A DNA stretch of 64,000 nt from Treponema bryantii NK4A124 (GTDB lineage Bacteria > Spirochaetota > Spirochaetia > Treponematales > Treponemataceae), in assembly GCF_000421345.1 (NCBI RefSeq), contig NZ_ATWV01000002.1, positions 310,001 to 374,000 on the forward strand, written 5' to 3'. The notes under the pieces were generated by a model that saw only the letters and a program-made list of their open reading frames with translations, was not told the origin of the DNA and did not search any database. Positions 45,536 to 53,598 of this stretch are shown here, in pieces; position 1 is the first letter of the stretch; each line of letters begins with the position of its first letter. The translations under genes and the position numbers were made by a program.

Positions 45536-46082
45536 TCATATCTATATAACCCGTCACGGCGAATCGCAGTGGAATCTGGAAGGTAAGGTCCAGGGCGTAA
45601 CTGATATTCCCCTTACGCCAAAAGGAATTGAACAGGCTCACCAGCTTGCAAAGAAAATCAAAGAGACCGGAATTAAGATAGATGAAGTTCTTTATTCTCC
45701 ATTGAGCCGGGCTGCCGATACTGCAAAAATTGTCGCCGAAGAAAACGGGCTGCCCCTTACTCTGGAACCACGCCTTATAGAACAGAACTTTGGAGAATAC
45801 GAGGGTCACGAATGGAAAAAGCACCCCGGAGTTTTTCACGAAGCCAAAAAGCAGTTTGCCTCCGATTATAATGGCGGAGAATCAATGCTGCGACTAGCTC
45901 AGAGAATCTATAATCTGCTTGATGAACTGAAGTTACGGAGTAATACAGAAAATAAAACTTTCCTCCTTGTTACACATGGCGGAATTGCCAGAATGATTCA
46001 TTCCTATTTTAATTCAGAAACAAACGAAGAGTTCAGCTCCACAGAAACCGGAAACTGTGAGATAAAGGAATATTGTTTCTAA
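45528..46082 (+). CDS. Histidine phosphatase (phosphoglycerate mutase-like) family protein
   Basis: This 184-residue protein belongs to the RHG superfamily. TRHGESQWN (residues ~7-15) holds the phosphate-accepting histidine. LYSPLSRAADTA supplies an arginine, EQNFGEYEGHEW an acidic residue, and VTHGGIARM the second histidine. The length and motifs fit broad-specificity phosphatases or alpha-ribazole phosphatase-like enzymes better than true glycolytic phosphoglycerate mutase. It overlaps the patatin gene by 8 bp. Three AT-rich palindromes follow its stop. Confidence 0.85.
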   Translation: MSNHIYITRHGESQWNLEGKVQGVTDIPLTPKGIEQAHQLAKKIKETGIKIDEVLYSPLSRAADTAKIVAEENGLPLTLEPRLIEQNFGEYEGHEWKKHPGVFHEAKKQFASDYNGGESMLRLAQRIYNLLDELKLRSNTENKTFLLVTHGGIARMIHSYFNSETNEEFSSTETGNCEIKEYCF

Positions 46083-46085
46083 ACT

Positions 46086-46133
46086 CAAAAGTACATATTT
46101 AAAGCGAAAATCTTCATGGTTAATATGTACTTT
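46086..46133. repeat. AT-rich palindromic element, copy 1
   Basis: AAAAGTACATATT at the left pairs with AATATGTACTTTT at the right, a perfect 13-bp stem. The interior has the pattern AAAGC-AAAA shared with the other copies. It lies 4 bp after the histidine phosphatase stop. Confidence 0.8.
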
Positions 46134-46177
46134 TTTCGTGCAAGTACCGGCAATTGACTACTGAAAGGTCTTATCAG

Positions 46178-46237
46178 CTGTAGTTTTACATATTTAAATG
46201 GAAAATCAGTGGCGTTAATATGTACTTCTGGCTACAG
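46178..46237. repeat. AT-rich palindromic element, copy 2
   Basis: The core TTACATATTTAAATG ... GTTAATATGTACTTC is a diverged copy of the same element. It is framed by CTGTAG (46178-46183) and its complement CTACAG (46232-46237), which extends the dyad. Confidence 0.7.
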
Positions 46238-46249
46238 GAAGTGTGTTTG

Positions 46250-46308
46250 CGGGCAAAAAGTACATATTTAAAGCAAAAAACTCGCTGGTTAATATGTACT
46301 TTTGCCCG
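46250..46308. repeat. AT-rich palindromic element, copy 3
   Basis: CGGGCAAAAAGTACATATT at the left and AATATGTACTTTTGCCCG at the right form the longest stem of the three. Inside, AAAGC-AAAA and GGTTAA match copy 1. It ends about 48 bp before the likely start of the nuclease-like gene. Confidence 0.8.
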
Positions 46309-46355
46309 AAGGCACTTTTTATTTATCTTATAAATACACCGCAAAAGGAGTAAAA

Positions 46356-47204
46356 TTGGCTAAAGAATTTGAATGTCTTATGCCGCCGCAATTTACAGAA
46401 TCAGTTGCTCGCCGGATTTTCTGGCTTGAAAAAGACCTGGGAATAAAGCAGAAATCTCTGGAAAATGCCCCGCCTGGTTCAGTTCGAATAGTCCGAAAAA
46501 AGAGAACAAATCAATTTTATCTGCGCGAAAATAATAGTGATTTACAGGGAAAATATATTCCGCGGTCACAGGGTAAAATTGCCCGTGCTCTCTGTCAGAA
46601 AGTCTACGATAAAAAAATCGTGTCTGCGCTGCAAAAGGAAATTACATATTTAAAAGACTTCCTGAAAAACTATGAAGAACTAAATGCCTCAAAGGTTTGC
46701 CTGAACCTTCCCGTCATCCGTTATAAAGCAGCAGATCCTCTTACACTTTCAGATGTTGAATATGTTGAAAAATGGCTTTCAGTTCCCTACCGGCATAAAA
46801 CAATTGATCCAGAAACACCTCTCTTGTTTACCGAAAACGGAGAACAAGTTCGTTCAAAATCAGAAGTTATAATTGCAGATACTTTGAAGAACAATCACAT
46901 TCCATATCGTTATGAGTATCCGGTATTGATAAATAGAAATATCAATAAGTTTAAGGAACCTGATTTTGTGACATTTCATCCAGATTTTTGTTGTCTGAAT
47001 GTAAGAACCAGAAAAGAGTATTTCTGGGAGCATTTTGGAAAAATGGATGATACTGAATATGCAAGAAGGGCCGTCGAAAAAATCTTTCTATATAGTGAAC
47101 ATGGATATGAGCTTGGAAAAAATCTGATTATTACGATGGAAACTAGTTCCTGTCCAATGTCTGGTGCTCTTGCAAGAGATAATGTTATGAATTTTTTGAT
47201 GTGA
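46356..47204 (+). CDS. PD-(D/E)XK-like hypothetical protein
   Basis: This 282-residue protein starts at TTG 46356, well placed after AAGGAG; a longer frame from 46302 would begin inside a palindrome. The C-terminal half has a pattern like the PD-(D/E)XK nuclease fold: Glu170 in VRSKSEVIIADTL, Asp203 in KEPDFVTF, and Glu225-His226 in FWEHFGKMDD in place of E-x-K. The N-terminal half is charged and helical with no recognised domain. It resembles an uncharacterised family seen in gut bacteria. Nuclease activity is inference. It converges with the OLD-family gene across a shared terminator and is preceded by three large palindromes. Confidence 0.7.
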   Translation: MAKEFECLMPPQFTESVARRIFWLEKDLGIKQKSLENAPPGSVRIVRKKRTNQFYLRENNSDLQGKYIPRSQGKIARALCQKVYDKKIVSALQKEITYLKDFLKNYEELNASKVCLNLPVIRYKAADPLTLSDVEYVEKWLSVPYRHKTIDPETPLLFTENGEQVRSKSEVIIADTLKNNHIPYRYEYPVLINRNINKFKEPDFVTFHPDFCCLNVRTRKEYFWEHFGKMDDTEYARRAVEKIFLYSEHGYELGKNLIITMETSSCPMSGALARDNVMNFLM

Positions 47205-47211
47205 TAAACGT

Positions 47212-47266
47212 ACACACTGCCTGTTTTTCAAATCAGGCGTTGGAAATCAGGTGGTGTGTTTTTTTT
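47212..47266. terminator. Terminator between nuclease-like and OLD-family genes
   Basis: ACACACTGCCTG (47212-47223) pairs with CAGGTGGTGTGT (47248-47259) in a 12-bp stem with two G-U pairs, followed by eight T. Confidence 0.75.
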
Positions 47267-47270
47267 GTAA

Positions 47271-48809
47271 TCAGTTTCTTCCCGCGGCCTTTTCCAGAAT
47301 TTCAATAAGTTCGCTGTAATTCTTGCGCACGCTCTTTCTGTGGGCGTCCTGAATGAACTCAAGCTCGTTGCGGAAGAGTCTGTCTTTTGCGGAAACCGGC
47401 ATGTACTGAATGCTGGTGCGGGTGTAGTAGTGCTCGATGCAGCCGCGCGGTAGGATGTAGATGCGGGCGGCTTCGGCGGCGGCTAAAATAAAGGCGGCGA
47501 GATTTTTGATGACTGGAATTGTAGCAGCGGTTGCAGGTGAGAGCAGCGCTGTAAGTTCTTCATCCAGTTTGTTGACGCCCTGCAGCATTACTGTTTTGTA
47601 AGTATCTACGGCCTCTGCGTTTTCGTGTTTTTCTCGCAGCTGGCAGAGCTTTTCCATAAGCGGCTGCAGCTTTTCTGGAACCGGATTTTTTTCGCAATAC
47701 TCATGAAGTTCCTGCGACACTTTTATAAGATATCTTTCCAGCCTGTAAATCAATTTGTCAAAAGTGATTTCCTGAGCCAGTTCTTTCGTAGAAAAAATCG
47801 AGCTGTAAAAATCAGCCTGGCGCTCCTTTTGCTTCTCAAGCCAGCCAACTACGCGCTCGTCTTCATTTGCAACATCGCGGAGCTTACCGGAAAACAAAGA
47901 ATCAAGATCAGTAATAATTCGGCCGTTAGTCCCCAATAACGAACAGACCTTACAGAAAACACCAAGTTCATCCTTACCGCCAACGTCAATAATTCCCGTG
48001 CCTGCAGCGCTGTACTCATCTTCAATAAAAGTCAAAAGATAAGTGAACATCTGCTGGTCAGTATAGCCTTCCACAAAAATCTGGTTGTCGGAAAAAAAGA
48101 ACTGCTTGTGATAGGTATTGAAACGCGGCAAAAATCTGCGGAAAAGTGCGTCATCTTCCTCTGAAAGTTCTTCAATGCTCGTTGGCGCCTTGTTAATGTG
48201 ACAAACGATGACACCACTAAGCTCCTCAGGCGTGCGCAAATCAATATAAAAAGGGGAGTGCGAAATCAAAAAGAACATGCGCTGCTGACTGTGCGAAACT
48301 TCCTTTCGAATCTCATTCATAAAAAAAGTTTGAAACTGAGGGTGCAGGTGCAGCTCCGGCTCATCAATAAAAAGACAATCGTCTGCAGTGGAATCATAAA
48401 GATTTACAAGCAGGGAAATGATTTCGCGAAGCCCGTGACACTCCGCCTCTTCCAGCATATATTCCACATTCCAGGCCTTGTTCTCTACAATCGGAATTAG
48501 AGTTCCATCAATATCTTCTATAAAAGTAATCGATTTTCCAAACATGCTCGAAAGAACTTTCTCAATTTTCAGGCGGATTTTTTCGTTGTCCTTGAGAATC
48601 GAAATCTGGTCGCTGTAATTGCGGTCGGCACGCAGAAATTTTACCGAATAGCCGGCCGCTTCAAACTGCTGTGAAATCTTTTCTGCCAGAAGAGTTTTTC
48701 CGCTTCCGTTAGGTCCCACTATCAGATTAATCTGCGACCAGTTAGATTTCTTAAAAACAGTTTTTCCCCAGAGAAAAGGAATTTTCACGCGTGTTTCGAG
48801 CTCAATCAT
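47271..48809 (-). CDS. OLD-family ATP-dependent nuclease (AAA ATPase plus TOPRIM)
   Basis: The 512-residue protein has an ABC/SMC-type ATPase at the N-terminus: Walker A GPNGSGKT near residue 32, a Walker B region LFIDEPELHLHPQFQ near 145, and a switch histidine in LISHSPF. A TOPRIM-like domain follows, with the Glu in FVEGYTDQQM, then GGKDEL, and Asp-x-Asp in ITDLDSLF. This is the layout of OLD/GajA-type nucleases, many of which act in phage defence. No GajB helicase or reverse transcriptase partner is adjacent. The promoter TGTTATAAT ends six bases before its ATG, back to back with the radical SAM promoter. Confidence 0.82.
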   Translation of the reverse strand: MIELETRVKIPFLWGKTVFKKSNWSQINLIVGPNGSGKTLLAEKISQQFEAAGYSVKFLRADRNYSDQISILKDNEKIRLKIEKVLSSMFGKSITFIEDIDGTLIPIVENKAWNVEYMLEEAECHGLREIISLLVNLYDSTADDCLFIDEPELHLHPQFQTFFMNEIRKEVSHSQQRMFFLISHSPFYIDLRTPEELSGVIVCHINKAPTSIEELSEEDDALFRRFLPRFNTYHKQFFFSDNQIFVEGYTDQQMFTYLLTFIEDEYSAAGTGIIDVGGKDELGVFCKVCSLLGTNGRIITDLDSLFSGKLRDVANEDERVVGWLEKQKERQADFYSSIFSTKELAQEITFDKLIYRLERYLIKVSQELHEYCEKNPVPEKLQPLMEKLCQLREKHENAEAVDTYKTVMLQGVNKLDEELTALLSPATAATIPVIKNLAAFILAAAEAARIYILPRGCIEHYYTRTSIQYMPVSAKDRLFRNELEFIQDAHRKSVRKNYSELIEILEKAAGRN

Positions 48810-48815
48810 AATTAT

Positions 48816-48847
48816 ATTATAACACAGCTTTGATTTTATGATATAAT
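48816..48847. promoter_or_regulatory. Back-to-back extended -10 leaderless promoters
   Basis: Minus strand: TGTTATAAT (hexamer 48821-48816) ends six bases before the OLD gene ATG at 48809. Plus strand: TGATATAAT (hexamer 48842-48847) ends seven bases before the radical SAM ATG at 48855. The two genes are only 45 bp apart. Confidence 0.65.
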
Positions 48848-48854
48848 AAAAAAT

Positions 48855-51146
48855 ATGAAAGTTCTGACAATAATCCCGCCAATCATGCAGCTCAATACCG
48901 CCTATCCTTCGGGGGCCTATCTTACTTCTTTTTTTAAGACAGAAGGCTGCGAGGCTTCCTGGTGCGATTTGAATATCCGCCTTTTTTATGAGATTTTTTC
49001 AGCCGCCGGATTACGCCGTCTTTTTGAACTTTCAGAGGCCCGTGCCCTGCAGCTTGCCGACCAGGCCGAGCGCAAGGGTGATGATAATACAGCCTTTAAT
49101 CTCCGCCGCTATATAAGCCAGAAAGAAAACTGGATAGAGTGGATTGATTTTATAACAGCCGTTTTGTGCGGGGGTGGAGCCCGAGAAAAAGAACACCAGT
49201 TTTTGTATTCGCCTTTTGCGCCGCGTGGCAGCCGTATGGAAAATTATCTTGCCGGCCTTGCAGAAAATGGCCGTGAGCCTACCGTAGACGACATGCGCTT
49301 TTTGTGCTCCTTTGCCCTGGCCGATTTGTCCGACTACATCACCGTTGCCTTTGACCCTCAGTTTTCTCTTGTCCGTTACGCCGAGTCGCTGGCAGTGGAC
49401 ACCCGCACTTTTTCAGATTTCGAGGCCCAGATAGATTCTCCGGTTATGGAGCATTTTTATAAGCCGGTTTTAGAGAAGATGCTTTTGGAGCTTCCCGCCA
49501 ACAATATTATCTTCTGCATCTCAATTCCCTTTGCAGGAACTTTTCTGCCGGCCCTCTACACTGCGCGCTACCTAAAAGAAAAACTTGGAAGCTCAGCCTT
49601 TGTCTGCATCGGCGGCGGCTTCGTAAACACCGAGCTCCGCGAGGCGCGCGATCCGGCCCTTGCAAAATACATCGACGCCATTTCCTACGACCGCGGCTAC
49701 GGCTCATATCACGCACTGCTAGAAGCCTGTCATGCCTCATTGGATGCCAGTCATGCTGAACACAAAAATTGTCATGCTGAACTTGTTTCAGCATCTCCAT
49801 TGTACAAGCTCCGCCTCTTCACCCCGCAAGCCGACAGCTCTGTAAAAGTAACCGAGCCCCTCTGGCAGACCCCAGCCGTTGAAAAATACGAAAACGAAAT
49901 CACTGCAAAAATCATCCCTGATTATTCCGACATAGACTTTTCAATTTACCCCCGCATGTGCGACGATGCCAACGCCATGCACCGCATCTGGACAGACGGC
50001 GCCTGGATAAAAGCATATCTTGCTCACGGCTGCTACTGGCACCGCTGTGCCTTCTGCGACACCACACTTGATTACGTTTGCGGCTACAAGCCAACAGATA
50101 TTGAACCCTTATTTAATGGGCTTCTAAAAACTGCCCGCGACAAGGGAGTCTACGGCATCCATTTTGTAGACGAAGCTCTGCCGCCAGTCGCCCTTAAAAA
50201 GTTTGCCCTCTTAAATGCGCGCTCCGGAAATCCTCTTTACTTCTGGGGCAACGTGCGTTTTGAAAAGACCTTTACTAAAGATCTTGCCGCCTTTTTAAGC
50301 TACTGCGGCCTTGGAGGAGTATCTGCGGGAATTGAGTCTGCAACCGGTACAGGCCTCGAAGCAATCAACAAGGGAACAGACATCTCTTCCATCATCCGTG
50401 CCTGCTGTGCTTTCAAAGAAGCGGGCATTCTCGTCCACGCCTATATGATCTACGGTTTCTGGAATGATACTCCTCAAACCATAATAGACTCCATGGAAAC
50501 CTTGCGTCAGTTCTTTGAAGCAGGCCTTCTCGACAGCGCCTTCTGGCATAAGTTCGTACTCACAAGAAATTCAACAGTTTATAATCAGTGGCAGAAGGAG
50601 GACAACCTCAGTCTTGTTTCCAGCGAGGAAGCCAGTTCTGCCTTTGCCCGTAACAATCTTCATTTTAAGGGCGAAGAAAAGTTTAATAAGTTTGGCACTC
50701 CTCTGGAAACAGCCCTCAATTGCTGGATGCATGGCGACAGACTCGATCAGCATGTGCAAAAGTGGTTTGACTTTCAGGTGCCAAAGCCGACTGTAAACCG
50801 CAGTTTTATCAATAGTTTAATAGAAAAATATGAAGAGAAAAACCGCCAGCGCGCATCAGTGTTGAACGAAAAAACTGCAGCCAATATCTGGTGGCTGGGT
50901 GGCACCCCTGTACTTTGCGGCACTGCCAATGAAAATCAAAAAGAATACCGCTGGCTCTATCTTATGGAAGAGCAGACAGCCCCGGCCGCAAATCTCGAAG
51001 ATCTCATTCTGCTTCTAAAGTCACTGCGACCTGAGGCCCCGGAAGCCGACCGCAGTACAGCCCTTGCCGAGCTTTCAAAAAATCCTCAGCTTATCAAGCA
51101 GCTGAAAAAACTCCACGGCCACGGCCTTGTTCTGTTAGATTTCTAA
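48855..51146 (+). CDS. Radical SAM protein with CX4CX2C cluster motif
   Basis: The protein has 763 residues. The N-terminal ~300 residues look like a B12-binding-type Rossmann region (IIPPIMQLNTAYPSGAYLTS, then FVCIGGGFVN). The radical SAM core begins at AHGCYWHRCAFCD near residue 395, where the cysteines are spaced CX4CX2C rather than CX3CX2C. GGVSAGIESATGTGLEAINKG is the SAM-binding region. The substrate is unknown. A family C repeat (49769-49798) with a degenerate companion encodes about 25 residues just before the SAM domain (CHAELVSASP). Its -10 box ends seven bases before the ATG. The GH95 gene follows with its own promoter. Confidence 0.85.
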   Translation: MKVLTIIPPIMQLNTAYPSGAYLTSFFKTEGCEASWCDLNIRLFYEIFSAAGLRRLFELSEARALQLADQAERKGDDNTAFNLRRYISQKENWIEWIDFITAVLCGGGAREKEHQFLYSPFAPRGSRMENYLAGLAENGREPTVDDMRFLCSFALADLSDYITVAFDPQFSLVRYAESLAVDTRTFSDFEAQIDSPVMEHFYKPVLEKMLLELPANNIIFCISIPFAGTFLPALYTARYLKEKLGSSAFVCIGGGFVNTELREARDPALAKYIDAISYDRGYGSYHALLEACHASLDASHAEHKNCHAELVSASPLYKLRLFTPQADSSVKVTEPLWQTPAVEKYENEITAKIIPDYSDIDFSIYPRMCDDANAMHRIWTDGAWIKAYLAHGCYWHRCAFCDTTLDYVCGYKPTDIEPLFNGLLKTARDKGVYGIHFVDEALPPVALKKFALLNARSGNPLYFWGNVRFEKTFTKDLAAFLSYCGLGGVSAGIESATGTGLEAINKGTDISSIIRACCAFKEAGILVHAYMIYGFWNDTPQTIIDSMETLRQFFEAGLLDSAFWHKFVLTRNSTVYNQWQKEDNLSLVSSEEASSAFARNNLHFKGEEKFNKFGTPLETALNCWMHGDRLDQHVQKWFDFQVPKPTVNRSFINSLIEKYEEKNRQRASVLNEKTAANIWWLGGTPVLCGTANENQKEYRWLYLMEEQTAPAANLEDLILLLKSLRPEAPEADRSTALAELSKNPQLIKQLKKLHGHGLVLLDF
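49769..49798. repeat. Family C repeat inside the radical SAM gene
   Basis: TGTCATGCTGAACTTGTTTC followed by AGCATCT matches the unit at 39643-39671. A shorter degenerate copy lies just upstream (about 49749-49761). Both are read in frame. Confidence 0.75.
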
Positions 51147-51152
51147 AATCTA

Positions 51153-51161
51153 TGCTATAAT
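51153..51161 (+). promoter_or_regulatory. Extended -10 leaderless promoter of the GH95 gene
   Basis: TGCTATAAT (hexamer 51156-51161) ends seven bases before the ATG at 51169. No Shine-Dalgarno is present. Confidence 0.65.
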
Positions 51162-51168
51162 CAAAAGC

Positions 51169-53586
51169 ATGAATTACAAAATGCTGTTTGATAAACCCGC
51201 AGAAAAATGGGAGCAATATCTCCCTCTTGGAAACGGCCGTCTTGGCTGTATGGTAAAAGCCCATCCTTCTAATGAAATACTTCAGCTCAACGAGGAAGGA
51301 ATCTGGTCTGGTGGCCCTCAGGACCGCCTGAATCCTGATGCAAAAAAGAACCTGGAAAAAATCCGTTCCCTTGTAAATGAAGGTCGCGTCCTCGAAGCCC
51401 AGTCACTTGGCTTTGAAGCAATGAGCGGTACTTCTTTTAATGAGCGCGCTTATCAGACAGCAGGTGATTTTCACATTGATTTCTTTTCACAAAAAAATAG
51501 CGGGCTTGCCTGCGGCTGGCCTCTTGCCCACAAGTCAGATGAAAGTGTTCTTACCAACTATAAGGTTGAACTCTTCCTAGACATGGCCTGCACTCTGGTC
51601 ACTTACACAGATGATGAAGGAACAATCTTTACCCGCCGCACCTGGATAAGCGCTGTGGATGATATTCTATTTATGCACGTAACCGTCAGTACCCCGGGAA
51701 AAATTAATTACTCTGGTTATCTTGACCGGGGAATCTGGTGTGACAAGATATGGGCAGACGCTGGCTGTATCTTCCTTGAAGATTCTCACGGTATACCTTT
51801 CTGTGTGGGAGCAGGGGCAATTGCCCGCGGCGGGGAGTTCGGAACTCGCGGTACCTGTCTTTACGGAAAAGCCTGTGACGAGGTTCTATTCTTTATTGAT
51901 ATACAGAGTCTCAAATGGAATAAAAAGTGGAATAAGAAACCTCTTACTAAAAAACAGTATGACAAGTTGATTCTGAAGAACAAATGGACACCACTATGTA
52001 AGTCTAATCTAACTAAAATAAAAAATCGCATTTCCGCTGTGGGCCTTTCTGCCGCCGCCGAAGACTTTTTTGCCTGGCACCTTGTTGAATGGAAAAATTA
52101 CTGGGACCGCTGCGATGTAGAAATCGGTGGGGATGCTTTCCGGTGGTTGAGTAGCCCAGAGGGCGTATCGAAACCACAGGGTAACCGTGCTCTCGGAAAA
52201 GGTGGTTTCGATACGGCTGGCGCCTACTCAACCACCCCGGATCTCTTGTTATCTGCCGCCCCGGACAACACTTTCCTCGTAAATCAATACATAAACTTTT
52301 CACGCTATCTTATGATTTCCGGCAGCCGTGTCCCGGGCCTGCTGCCGCTAACACTTCAGGGCCTATGGAACGGACAGATTGAGCCGCCCTGGCAGAGTAA
52401 ATACACAATCAATATAAATGCCCAGATGAACTACTGGCCGGTCAATATGACAAGCCTCAGCGAATGTGAACTTCCTTTCTTTGACCTGCTTGAACGCTGC
52501 TATCAGCCAGGCCGAAAGGCTGCCCGCGAAATGTACGGCTGCCGGGGTTATGTCCTTCATCACAATACCGACATCTGGGGAGATGCAGCCCCGCAGGATG
52601 CCTGGATTCCTGCTACTTACTGGGTACTCGGCGCCGCCTGGATGGCAACTTATATAATAGAACATTATGAATATACAATGGATAAAAGTTTTCTTGCGCG
52701 TTATTACTATTTAATGCACGAAGCAGCTCTTTTCTTTGTTGATTATCTTGTTCCGAGCGAAGAAGCAGGCCTGGCAGAAGACGGAAAGCCATATCTGATT
52801 ATTAATCCAAGTCTTTCTCCGGAAAACTCTTACGTTACAAAAACAGGCGAGGTTGGTGCCTTTACTCCTGGCTGCGAGATGGACAACATGATTTTAGAGC
52901 ACCTCTTTACCGGCTGCTTAAAAGCCCACGAAGCCCTCGGCCAGAGCAAGCCTTACCCCCAGTCAGACTTCGAATCTTTCGAATACGTACTATCCCACCT
53001 CAAAAAGCCATCTCTCAATTCCGATGGCTCCCTGATGGAGTGGAATCGTGAAGTGGAAGAGGTTGAACCCGGCCACCGCCATATCAGCCACCTTTACGGC
53101 CTTTTCCCGGGCCACACAATTACCCTTGAGCGTACCCCGGAACTCTGCGAAGCCGCAAAAAAGACCCTGGCTAAACGCCTTAGCAACGGCGGCGGCCACA
53201 CCGGCTGGAGCCAGGCCTGGATAATAAACTTTTATGCCCAGCTGGGCATGGGAGACGAAGCACTTTCTTCTATTATAAAGCTCTTCCAGCACTCAACTCT
53301 GCCAAATCTTCTCGACAATCATCCTCCATTCCAGATTGACGGAAACTTCGGTGCCCTGGCTGGCATTCTCCGTCTCTTAATACAAAGCGAGTTTGAAGCA
53401 GACGGCACAGTAAGAGTAAAACTCCTCCCGGCTCTTCCGTCTGCCCCTGCCTGGCAGTGCGGCCACGTACGCGGTCTTGCAGTAAAAGGCGGCTATACAA
53501 TCGATTTTGAGTGGAAAGACGGAAAAGTTGTAAATCATACACTCCATCCGGGACCATTTGCTATTGCACAAACTCCACAAATCTGA
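51169..53586 (+). CDS. GH95 alpha-L-fucosidase-like glycosidase (cytoplasmic)
   Basis: The 805-residue enzyme matches glycoside hydrolase family 95, which includes alpha-1,2-L-fucosidases and some galactosidases. Marks are the N-terminal YLPLGNGRLGCMVK and NEEGIWSGGPQDRLNPDA, then NINAQMNYWPVNMTSLSECE near 405-425 (asparagines of the active site), HHNTDIWGDAAPQDAWIPATYW, GHTGWSQAWIINFYAQLG and FQIDGNFGALAGILRLL. No signal peptide is seen, so it acts on imported oligosaccharides. About 32 residues (around 325-356) are encoded by an inverted pair of family D repeats (52142-52236), inserted in frame just before the catalytic barrel. It is probably leaderless. Confidence 0.9.
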   Translation: MNYKMLFDKPAEKWEQYLPLGNGRLGCMVKAHPSNEILQLNEEGIWSGGPQDRLNPDAKKNLEKIRSLVNEGRVLEAQSLGFEAMSGTSFNERAYQTAGDFHIDFFSQKNSGLACGWPLAHKSDESVLTNYKVELFLDMACTLVTYTDDEGTIFTRRTWISAVDDILFMHVTVSTPGKINYSGYLDRGIWCDKIWADAGCIFLEDSHGIPFCVGAGAIARGGEFGTRGTCLYGKACDEVLFFIDIQSLKWNKKWNKKPLTKKQYDKLILKNKWTPLCKSNLTKIKNRISAVGLSAAAEDFFAWHLVEWKNYWDRCDVEIGGDAFRWLSSPEGVSKPQGNRALGKGGFDTAGAYSTTPDLLLSAAPDNTFLVNQYINFSRYLMISGSRVPGLLPLTLQGLWNGQIEPPWQSKYTININAQMNYWPVNMTSLSECELPFFDLLERCYQPGRKAAREMYGCRGYVLHHNTDIWGDAAPQDAWIPATYWVLGAAWMATYIIEHYEYTMDKSFLARYYYLMHEAALFFVDYLVPSEEAGLAEDGKPYLIINPSLSPENSYVTKTGEVGAFTPGCEMDNMILEHLFTGCLKAHEALGQSKPYPQSDFESFEYVLSHLKKPSLNSDGSLMEWNREVEEVEPGHRHISHLYGLFPGHTITLERTPELCEAAKKTLAKRLSNGGGHTGWSQAWIINFYAQLGMGDEALSSIIKLFQHSTLPNLLDNHPPFQIDGNFGALAGILRLLIQSEFEADGTVRVKLLPALPSAPAWQCGHVRGLAVKGGYTIDFEWKDGKVVNHTLHPGPFAIAQTPQI
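52142..52236. repeat. Inverted pair of family D palindromes inside the GH95 gene
   Basis: Unit 1 (52142-52177) starts GGTGGTTGAGTAG and ends CGTATCGAAACCAC. Unit 2 (52201-52236) starts GGTGGTTTCGATACG and ends CTACTCAACCACC, in the opposite orientation. The pair keeps the reading frame open. Confidence 0.85.
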
Positions 53587-53592
53587 TATATT
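53564..53592 (+). promoter_or_regulatory. Promoter of the rplU operon
   Basis: TTGCAC at 53564-53569 and TATATT at 53587-53592 are exactly 17 bp apart, with an extended TGA before the -10. The promoter lies across the end of the GH95 gene and gives a leader of about 150 nt. Confidence 0.65.
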
Positions 53593-53598
53593 CTTTGA

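Noticed and set aside
45528-46082. Glycolytic phosphoglycerate mutase (gpmA)
   Set aside because: The protein is too short (184 residues) and its motifs match broad-specificity histidine phosphatases better.
46086-46308. CRISPR-like array from the three repeated elements
   Set aside because: The units are long palindromes with unequal spacers of about 45 and 12-25 bp, only three copies, and no cas genes are nearby.
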